From: an uncultured Acetatifactor sp.
GTDB lineage: Bacteria > Bacillota > Clostridia > Lachnospirales > Lachnospiraceae
Reading direction: 5' to 3'
NCBI GenBank assembly: GCA_934426825.1
Contig: CAKRYI010000001.1
Span: forward strand, 1 to 64,000
Length of the DNA stretch: 64,000 nt
Positions 58,202 to 64,000 of the stretch are shown in pieces (positions within the stretch are counted from its first letter, which is position 1; the number at the start of each line of letters is the position of its first letter). The notes under the pieces were generated by a model that saw only the letters and a program-made list of their open reading frames with translations, had not been told where the DNA came from and made no database searches. The translations under genes and the position numbers were made by a program.

Positions 58202-58957
58202 ATGAAAAGTATAAAAGAGATAAAAGAACTGTTTCAGGCAGCTTGTGAAGATGAGCTGCCTGAATTGATACAGGAATACCGTCAGGACGAAAGAAGCAGT
58301 ATTCAGAAAATAGTAGCAGCGGCAGAGAAAAAATTGCAGGCGCTTGCAAAAGAGCGGGACCGCATTTACCGTCTTTCCTCTTTTGAGAGACAATATGCCG
58401 ATTATGCCTATGTGTGCGGAATTGACGAGGTGGGAAGAGGACCGCTTGCCGGCCCTGTGGTGGCAGGTGCCGTCATACTGCCCAAAGATTGTGACATTTT
58501 GTATATAAATGATTCCAAGCAGCTCTCCGAAAAAAAGAGAGAGGAACTCTATGACATTATTATGGAAAAGGCAGTTGCCTGTGCGGTTGGCTATGCAACG
58601 CCGGAGAGAATCGACGAGATTAATATTCTTCAGGCAACGTACGAAGCCATGCGCGAGGCAATCGGAAAACTTTCGCCGGCACCGGATATTCTGTTAAATG
58701 ATGCGGTGACGATTCCGGGTGTTGCGATTCCACAGGTGCCCATTATCAAAGGAGATGCCAAGAGTATTTCCATCGGTGCCGCCAGCATTATCGCAAAAGT
58801 AACCAGAGACAGACTGATGGTGGAATATGACACCGTCTTTCCGGAATACGGATTTGCGGGCAATAAGGGATATGGAAGCGCAGCACATATCGAAGCATTG
58901 AAAAAGTACGGTCCGACGCCTATCCACAGGAGAAGTTTTATCAAACATTTTGTATAG
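58202..58957 (+). CDS. rnhB: Ribonuclease HII
   Basis: RNase HII removes ribonucleotides from DNA. The 251-aa protein has an N-terminal helical extension of about 70 residues, as in Bacillus RnhB, and the catalytic domain with CGIDEVGRGPLAGP (Asp75, Glu76) and KGDAKSISIGAASIIAKVTRD. The start at ATG 58202 has GCGGAG just before it; a GTG at 58190 is less likely. It follows lepB and precedes the ylqG-like gene, as in Bacillus (rbgA-rnhB-ylqG-ylqH). Confidence 0.95.
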   Translation: MKSIKEIKELFQAACEDELPELIQEYRQDERSSIQKIVAAAEKKLQALAKERDRIYRLSSFERQYADYAYVCGIDEVGRGPLAGPVVAGAVILPKDCDILYINDSKQLSEKKREELYDIIMEKAVACAVGYATPERIDEINILQATYEAMREAIGKLSPAPDILLNDAVTIPGVAIPQVPIIKGDAKSISIGAASIIAKVTRDRLMVEYDTVFPEYGFAGNKGYGSAAHIEALKKYGPTPIHRRSFIKHFV

Positions 58958-58966
58958 GAGCAGTTT

Positions 58967-60769
58967 ATGAGGCTGTCAGAACTTTTTACGGGTGAAAAAA
59001 CCATAACGGATACCGGCAGGATACAACCGGGAACAGCAGGAAACAGTGCGGTCAACCGACAGATTCAGTCGCTTGTTCCGGGGCAGACCATACAGGGTGA
59101 AGTGGTGTCCCGCAACGGAAACGAGCTGCAGGTTCGGGTGGCGGACGACATGGTGCTGCAAGCACGTCTCGACCGCAGTATGAATCTGGAAGTAGGTAAA
59201 AGTATTACCTTTGAGGTGAAAAACAACGGACAGACGCTGACCCTTAGCCCGCTTTTTACCAATATGGCCACGGACGCCAATATCATGAAGGCTTTGGATA
59301 TGGCGTCGCTTCCGGTGAACAATACCACCGTTACCATGACCCATCAGATGATGGAGGCAGGTTTGTCCATCGGGCGAAATTCTCTGCAACAGCTTTTCCG
59401 GGAGATAAACCAGTTTCCGGAGGCGGACACGGCGGATATTGTGAGCCTTCATAAGCTGCAGATGCCTGTCAACAGCGCGAATGTAGCACAGATGGCGTCC
59501 TACCGGAATTTGACCTATCAGCTTGAGGCGGGACTGAGTCAGGTGATGGACACCATATCGGAGGAAATTCTGCAGTTGGTACAAAACGGTGATATGGAGG
59601 GGGCAGCCAATCTTTACAAAGAACTGGTTGCACTGACGGAAGAAATGTCACAGGGAGCAGAGGCAACTGCAGAAGGCGTTGGCTATCCGGGAGATATGCC
59701 GGTGGATGAAGCGCTTGCAGAGGGAGAACTGTCCGCAGACAGTACAAAGGCGGCAGGAGACGGTCTGCCGGTAAATGGCACAGGACAAAACGGTGAAACA
59801 CCGGGAGCGGTACAAAGCGGGAACATCCTACCCGGAGAAATAGGTGAAAATGCAGCGGGTACCGGAATCGGAAACGCTGATAAATTTTTTGCCGATGCGG
59901 ACGGAAAGGCAGGCATGGGAGAGGCAGCACAGGGCGTGGCGGACGCACAGAATAAGGAAACGGTTGCCGCATCTTCTGCAACCATAAATGGAACAGAAGA
60001 CAGTGCCCGGCAGGAGAATGCCATAGGTGAAAAAAATTCCGGCACAGGCAACACCGTGGGCGCGGAGGGAAAGATACTTTCACCAGAGGCTTTTCGGGAT
60101 ATTATGCTTGGGGTTCAGGGAAAGGCTCAGGGACAGCGGACACTGCAGCATCTGCTTAAGCCTTTATTGGAACAGTTGGGAAAACAGTGGTCCATAAGTC
60201 CGGAGGAGGTAGCGGACAAGGAGCGGGTGGAAGATTTATACCGCAGGGTGGACAGACAGATGAAGAGTCTGGCACAGGCGTTGGAAAACGAAGGTCAGAC
60301 CGCAGGAAGTGCCTACAAGGCGGTGACTTCCCTGTCACAGAATATTGATTTCTTACAGCAGGTCAATCAGACATATACTTATATACAGCTTCCTCTTCGT
60401 TTGCAGCAGGGGAAGGCGCACGGGGACTTGTATGTCTATACCAACAAGAAAAATCTTGCCATGAAGGACGGTCAGATTAGCGCCCTGCTTCATCTGGATA
60501 TGGAGCACTTAGGGCCTGTGGACGTATATGTGGCAATGGCAAATGAGAAGGTCAATACCCGTTTTATGGTACAGGACGATTCCATTCTGGATTTCTTGTC
60601 AGAGCATATGGATATTCTGACAGAGCGCCTGAACAAGCGCGGGTATCAATGCAGTGTGGAAATGAAATTGCGGGATGAACAGGATAAGGAACAGAGCGGA
60701 ATCGGCCGCCTGCTGGAAAAGGAGCAGTCGGTTCCTCTTTCGGAGTATTCCTTTGATGTCCGGACCTAG
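58967..60769 (+). CDS. YlqG-like protein with FliK-type C-terminal domain
   Basis: The 600-aa protein has an N-terminal half (about 1-220) with beta and helical segments, a Gly/Glu/Ala-rich low-complexity middle (about 225-365), and a C-terminal region (about 465-560, YIQLPLRLQQGKAHGDLYVY... and LHLDMEHLGPVDVYVAMANEKVNTRF). That region resembles the Flg_hook domain of hook-length control protein FliK. No flagellar genes are near. The next gene encodes a FlhB cytoplasmic-domain-like protein, and FliK/FlhB are natural partners in flagella. The position after rnhB matches ylqG of Bacillus. Function is unknown. Confidence 0.78.
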   Translation: MRLSELFTGEKTITDTGRIQPGTAGNSAVNRQIQSLVPGQTIQGEVVSRNGNELQVRVADDMVLQARLDRSMNLEVGKSITFEVKNNGQTLTLSPLFTNMATDANIMKALDMASLPVNNTTVTMTHQMMEAGLSIGRNSLQQLFREINQFPEADTADIVSLHKLQMPVNSANVAQMASYRNLTYQLEAGLSQVMDTISEEILQLVQNGDMEGAANLYKELVALTEEMSQGAEATAEGVGYPGDMPVDEALAEGELSADSTKAAGDGLPVNGTGQNGETPGAVQSGNILPGEIGENAAGTGIGNADKFFADADGKAGMGEAAQGVADAQNKETVAASSATINGTEDSARQENAIGEKNSGTGNTVGAEGKILSPEAFRDIMLGVQGKAQGQRTLQHLLKPLLEQLGKQWSISPEEVADKERVEDLYRRVDRQMKSLAQALENEGQTAGSAYKAVTSLSQNIDFLQQVNQTYTYIQLPLRLQQGKAHGDLYVYTNKKNLAMKDGQISALLHLDMEHLGPVDVYVAMANEKVNTRFMVQDDSILDFLSEHMDILTERLNKRGYQCSVEMKLRDEQDKEQSGIGRLLEKEQSVPLSEYSFDVRT

Positions 60770-60791
60770 AACAAAACCGGTGCGGAAATGA

Positions 60792-61109
60792 ATGGATAAA
60801 AATATGGATGAACAGCAAAAAAGTCAGAACCAAAAAGAAAATAAAGTAAAACAGGCGATAGCCTTAGAGTACAATCCTGCGGACGACGCACCGAGGGTGG
60901 TGGCGAGCGGCAGGGGGATTCTTGCCGAGAAAATTATCGAAAAGGCAAAGGAGAGCGATGTGCCCGTTCACCGGGATGATAAGCTGGCGGACACACTTTC
61001 CCGACTGGAAATTGGGGATATGATTCCGCCGGAGCTTTATGAGGTTGTGGCGGAGATACTGGTATTTGTGGACGCAATGGATAAAAAGCACAAGGATTTC
61101 TTTCAATAG
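60792..61109 (+). CDS. FlhB C-terminal-domain-like protein (YlqH family)
   Basis: The 105-aa protein equals the part of FlhB/EscU that follows the self-cleavage site: AIALEYNPADDAPRVVASGRG, then IIEKAKESDVPVHRDDKLADTL and IGDMIPPELYEVVAEILVFV. The NPTH cleavage site itself and the membrane part are absent. Such orphan proteins stand next to FliK-like genes in non-flagellar loci. An interaction with the upstream protein is likely from the flagellar parallel. Its cellular job is unknown. Confidence 0.88.
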   Translation: MDKNMDEQQKSQNQKENKVKQAIALEYNPADDAPRVVASGRGILAEKIIEKAKESDVPVHRDDKLADTLSRLEIGDMIPPELYEVVAEILVFVDAMDKKHKDFFQ

Positions 61110-61124
61110 GGAGTAGAAAAGGGT

Positions 61125-61484
61125 TTGAACACAAGAAAACTGGGAGCGGATAAGGAAGAATCTGCTGTCAAATTTTTGGAAAAGCAGGGAATGAGGATTG
61201 CAGAGCGCAATTTCAGAATCCGGCAGGGAGAGATTGACATTATCGGTTACCATGACAACTATCTGGTGTTTGTGGAGGTGAAATTCCGCAGTACCGGAAA
61301 ACAGGGGAACGCCACAGAGGCGGTGAATTTGAGAAAACAGCAAAAGATATGCCGGGTGGCGGATTATTACCGGTATCGGAACCGGATTCCGGAAACGGTC
61401 GGTGTGCGCTATGATGTCATAGCGATTCAGGGAGAAGAAATCCGGTGGATACGGAACGCTTTTCCCCATATTTACAGTTATTAG
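61125..61484 (+). CDS. YraN-family (UPF0102) endonuclease-like protein
   Basis: The 119-aa protein has the restriction-endonuclease-like core GEIDIIGYHDNYLVFVEVKF (Glu36, Asp38, Glu51, Lys53), the metal-binding set of the YraN group. A role in DNA recombination or repair is suspected but unproven. The start is TTG, with AAAAGGG directly upstream; no ATG is in a suitable place. It follows the YlqH gene by 15 nt, as in other Firmicutes. Confidence 0.88.
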   Translation: MNTRKLGADKEESAVKFLEKQGMRIAERNFRIRQGEIDIIGYHDNYLVFVEVKFRSTGKQGNATEAVNLRKQQKICRVADYYRYRNRIPETVGVRYDVIAIQGEEIRWIRNAFPHIYSY

Positions 61485-61508
61485 GAAAGGTTGGAACCAG
61501 GGTATAAC

Positions 61509-62453
61509 ATGATACAGATAAATAGGGCTTACAGAAAGCAGGGAGAGGTAATCCGGCAAAACAGGATATGTTTTCGGGACGGGGAAGAAGAGGTTTGTAT
61601 GGAATATCTGACGTTTCCCCTGTTAGAGCAGACCAATATGGTCAATCATCTTTTTTCTACCCGGACCGGAGGAGTCAGTAAGGGAATGTATGAATCCCTG
61701 AATCTGAGTTTTGACAGAGGGGATGATGATGGAAAGGTGCTGCACAATTATGAGCGTGTGGCAAAGGTTTTGGGGAGCGATGTTACGCATATGGTGGCGT
61801 CGAAGCAGACCCATACCACCAATATCCGCCGGGTGACAAATGAGGATTTGGGAAAAGGAGTTGTAAAGCCGAGGGACTACACCGACATTGACGGTCTTAT
61901 CACCGACGAAAAAGGAATTGTTTTGTGTACGTTCTATGCGGACTGTGTGCCGCTCTACTTTGTGGATACGGAGCATGCCGCCATCGGGCTGGCGCATTCC
62001 GGCTGGAAGGGAACGGCGGCAAAAATGGGGGACTGCATGGTGAAAGCGATGCAGGAACAGTTCGGAAGCCATCCGGAAAAGCTGCTTGCGGCAATCGGAC
62101 CTTCTATCTGTCAGGACTGCTACGAGGTGAGCGAAGAGGTGGCGGAGGTCTTTCGGAAATTAGAGAACGAGTCCGGAGAAATTCTGGAGGAAATTCGGGA
62201 GAGCGGCTGCTATGATGACGGAAGCGGAAAGGTTAGAAAGATTCTGGAACCGGGCTGCAGGGAGGGAAAGTTCCAACTGGATTTATGGCTTGCCAATCTG
62301 GTGATTTTACGTAGTGCAGGAATTCCCCTGAAACAGATTGCGGTCACGGATATTTGTACCTGCCACAATCCGGGATATTTGTTTTCCCACCGGGCGAGTC
62401 AGGGAAAGAGAGGAAATCTCGGCGCATTTTTAATGTTAAAGATTGAAAAATAA
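61509..62453 (+). CDS. pgeF: Purine nucleoside phosphorylase PgeF / YfiH-YlmD family
   Basis: Members were first called multicopper polyphenol oxidases and later shown to act on purine nucleosides and on mis-made peptidoglycan precursors. The protein has NHLFSTRTGGVS, the metal ligands in KQTHTT, FYADCVPLYF and LAHSGWKGT, and CTCHNPGYLFSHRASQGKRGN. Starts are uncertain: TTG 61491, ATG 61509 (314 aa, CAGGG in front) or ATG 61599 (284 aa, GAAGAGG in front, closest to the usual length). The last codons and the stop (KIEK*) lie inside copy 2 of the dispersed repeat, so the repeat has supplied the C-terminus. Confidence 0.9.
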   Translation: MIQINRAYRKQGEVIRQNRICFRDGEEEVCMEYLTFPLLEQTNMVNHLFSTRTGGVSKGMYESLNLSFDRGDDDGKVLHNYERVAKVLGSDVTHMVASKQTHTTNIRRVTNEDLGKGVVKPRDYTDIDGLITDEKGIVLCTFYADCVPLYFVDTEHAAIGLAHSGWKGTAAKMGDCMVKAMQEQFGSHPEKLLAAIGPSICQDCYEVSEEVAEVFRKLENESGEILEEIRESGCYDDGSGKVRKILEPGCREGKFQLDLWLANLVILRSAGIPLKQIAVTDICTCHNPGYLFSHRASQGKRGNLGAFLMLKIEK

Positions 62454-62542
62454 AATTTTTCAATCACGAGATTTGTGTCTGCGCGCACTTGACACAAACT
62501 CGCTACGCGCAAAGAACGTGCGCAGAAATGTGGAAAAAAATG
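62439..62542 (+). repeat. Structured 104-nt dispersed repeat, copy 2
   Basis: This is the second copy of the element at 5887-5990, with the same three hairpins and two base differences (62506 and 62535). It begins inside the last codons of pgeF and supplies its TAA stop. It ends about 40 nt before the response regulator start. The change at 62506 removes one pair from the third hairpin (CGCGCA versus TGCGCA). Confidence 0.9.
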
Positions 62543-62582
62543 ATTTGTAAAAGAGTGTGTTTGGCACGGAAACGAGGAAATT

Positions 62583-63278
62583 ATGGCGAATATTTTAGTA
62601 TGTGACGACGACAGGGAGATTGTGGAGGCAATCGAGATTTATCTCAGTCAGGACGGCTACCGGATATATAAGGCATACGACGGACAGCAGGCAATCGATA
62701 TTCTGCAGAAGGAGGACATTCACCTGCTGATTATGGATATTATGATGCCGAAGCTGGACGGAATCCGTGCCACGTTAAAAATCAGGGAGTACAGCAGTAT
62801 TCCTATCATTATGCTGTCGGCAAAATCGGAGGACACGGACAAGATTCTGGGGCTGAATATCGGAGCGGACGACTATATTACCAAGCCCTTTAACCCGTTG
62901 GAACTGGTGGCAAGGGTGAAATCCAATCTGCGCAGATACACGTCTTTGGGCAGTCTTAATCAGGAAGGAAAATCACTTTATCAGGTGGGCGGACTGGTTA
63001 TCAATGACGATAACAAACAGGTCACGGTGGATGATGAACCGGTAAAGCTGACGCCCATTGAGTACAATATTCTGCTTCTTCTGGTGAAAAATCAGGGCAG
63101 AGTTTTTTCCATTAATGAAATCTATGAAAAAATCTGGAATGAGGACGCAGTGGGCGCCGATAATACCGTGGCGGTCCATATCCGTCATATCCGGGAAAAG
63201 ATAGAAATTAATCCCAAGGAACCACGCTATCTGAAAGTGGTATGGGGAGTTGGCTACAAGATTGACAGACAGGACTGA
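62583..63278 (+). CDS. OmpR/PhoB-family response regulator (second system)
   Basis: The 231-aa protein has a receiver domain with Asp8-Asp10, phospho-acceptor Asp52 (LLIMDIMMPKLDG), TKPFNP with the conserved lysine, and a winged-helix domain (about 132-231) ending VVWGVGYKIDRQ. The sequence is close to VanR-like regulators of clostridia. GAGGAAA precedes the ATG. It is followed after 23 nt by a membrane sensor gene. The leader is the end of the dispersed repeat. Confidence 0.94.
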   Translation: MANILVCDDDREIVEAIEIYLSQDGYRIYKAYDGQQAIDILQKEDIHLLIMDIMMPKLDGIRATLKIREYSSIPIIMLSAKSEDTDKILGLNIGADDYITKPFNPLELVARVKSNLRRYTSLGSLNQEGKSLYQVGGLVINDDNKQVTVDDEPVKLTPIEYNILLLLVKNQGRVFSINEIYEKIWNEDAVGADNTVAVHIRHIREKIEINPKEPRYLKVVWGVGYKIDRQD

Positions 63279-63301
63279 GATAACCGGGAAAAGAGGTAAT
63301 T

Positions 63302-64000
63302 ATGAAGAAACCAACAATGATGCGTCTGGCACTCGGAATGGTGCAGCATACGGTTGCAGCATGTATTATGGTGATTATTGCGGTACTGCTCTTTAATTCG
63401 TATGTGAGAGTGGAGTCCATGGACGGCAGTGACACTTATACGGTGGCAAACTCTTTCGGCAACGACAAGGTGTTTGAAAACTCCGAGCTGTTTACGAATA
63501 TTTTTGAGACATCGGTTTCGGATATTATCCGTCTTGTGGTAATCAAAGGACAGGTGGAGACGGAAGGAGAGTTTAATCCGTCCAAGCAGATAGATGTCAC
63601 TGCATATGCCAATCGAAAGAACGGGGAAAACGACTGCCCCATTACGGCGGTATATGAACTGGACGATTTGATTAAGTGGGGAAAATACGGAATTGAGTAT
63701 ACCAACCGCTCTATGAGTATGTCGGATTTCGTAAATTATTTTGCACCGGTGGACAATCCCGCCAATTATGCACTGGACGAGTCGGGGAAACTGTATTTTC
63801 AGGGATATGCGGACACCACGCTTTTACCCACTGAGGAAGATGCAAAAGAGCTGGAGGCTGTAATGGCTGTTTTGCCGGACTACACGGAAGAACAGCTGGA
63901 GGATATGGCATTTTCCTATATTATCACACAGATTCCGCAGGGAATCAGCATGTCCAGAGAGGATGACGGAACGCTGAGTGTGTATTTTGCGGCGCTGAAT
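63302..64000 (+). CDS. Sensor histidine kinase, N-terminal part (cut by window end)
   Basis: The frame from ATG 63302 is open for 233 codons to the last base. AGAGGT precedes the ATG. An N-terminal membrane segment (about residues 10-32: GMVQHTVAACIMVIIAVLLF) is followed by a long extracytoplasmic domain (more than 200 residues) without a family I recognise. Kinase domains would lie outside the window. The call rests on its place after an OmpR-type regulator and the membrane layout. Confidence 0.75.
   Translation, partial: MKKPTMMRLALGMVQHTVAACIMVIIAVLLFNSYVRVESMDGSDTYTVANSFGNDKVFENSELFTNIFETSVSDIIRLVVIKGQVETEGEFNPSKQIDVTAYANRKNGENDCPITAVYELDDLIKWGKYGIEYTNRSMSMSDFVNYFAPVDNPANYALDESGKLYFQGYADTTLLPTEEDAKELEAVMAVLPDYTEEQLEDMAFSYIITQIPQGISMSREDDGTLSVYFAALN

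Noticed and set aside
1..64000. Insertion sequences, prophage, CRISPR array or integrative element
   Set aside because: No transposase, integrase, phage structural gene, spaced direct-repeat array or Cas gene was seen on either strand. The repeats found are short and structured or lie inside genes.

Overview
The window reads as chromosomal DNA of a Gram-positive clostridial bacterium, most likely a member of the Lachnospiraceae. The reasons are a moderate base composition (judged by eye in the 40s % G+C), strong AGGAGG-type ribosome binding sites, vegetative promoters with 17-nt spacers, a tryptophan T-box, and Firmicutes gene orders: DUF177-rpmF-plsX-acpP-rnc-smc-ftsY, ylxM-ffh-rpsP-khpA-rimM-trmD-rplS, and rbgA-rnhB-ylqG-ylqH-yraN. 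Nearly all genes lie on the plus strand; tmcAL is the one clear minus-strand gene. I see no insertion sequence, prophage, CRISPR array or origin.

Layout. 1-290 holds the 3' tail of a 23S rRNA, its terminator and the cheV promoter. 291-4484 carries cheV, a sirtuin-like protein and a large acidic membrane-anchored protein with short FliM-like motifs. 4489-9041 carries hisH-hisF, ung, lysA and an S66 LD-carboxypeptidase, followed by tRNA-Leu(CAA). 9320-14865 holds a hypoxanthine-DNA glycosylase and a TetR / MMPL transporter / heptad-repeat exoprotein module with a visible operator. 15076-23734 holds an orphan ZAS-type membrane protein, polA, coaE, a large FtsA-like protein with beta-grasp tails, a WalJ-like hydrolase, and an ACT/PFL-family pair. 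Then comes tmcAL, divergent from pta-ackA with overlapping promoters (23873-27574). 28006-32128 is a two-component operon with a secreted FG-GAP-like protein and a PepSY-like membrane protein, preceded by three 11-bp-phased repeats. A RelBE-type toxin-antitoxin pair follows.

33020-39339 is the trp operon (trpE, a trpG-trpD fusion, trpC, trpB, trpA; no trpF) under a tryptophan T-box. 39450-46849 is the lipid / division / secretion block (DUF177, L32, plsX, acpP, rnc, smc, ftsY). It is interrupted by ilvA, a YitT protein and an AraC regulator before ylxM-ffh-rpsP-khpA-rimM-trmD-rplS. Here trmD is fused to a GNAT-like domain and followed by an inserted alpha/beta hydrolase gene. Between rplS and the first of two signal peptidase genes lies a 250-nt multi-hairpin element. 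The end carries rbgA, rnhB, the FliK/FlhB-like ylqG-ylqH pair, yraN, pgeF and a second two-component system cut by the window edge.

Points most worth a second look: a structured 104-nt repeat in two nearly identical copies (upstream of ung, and overlapping the pgeF stop codon); the multi-hairpin element at 55719-55968; the TrmD-GNAT fusion; the FtsA-like protein with beta-grasp domains; FliM-like motif repeats in the acidic protein near cheV; and the phased repeats in front of the two-component operon. All functional calls come from reading the sequence; no database search was run.
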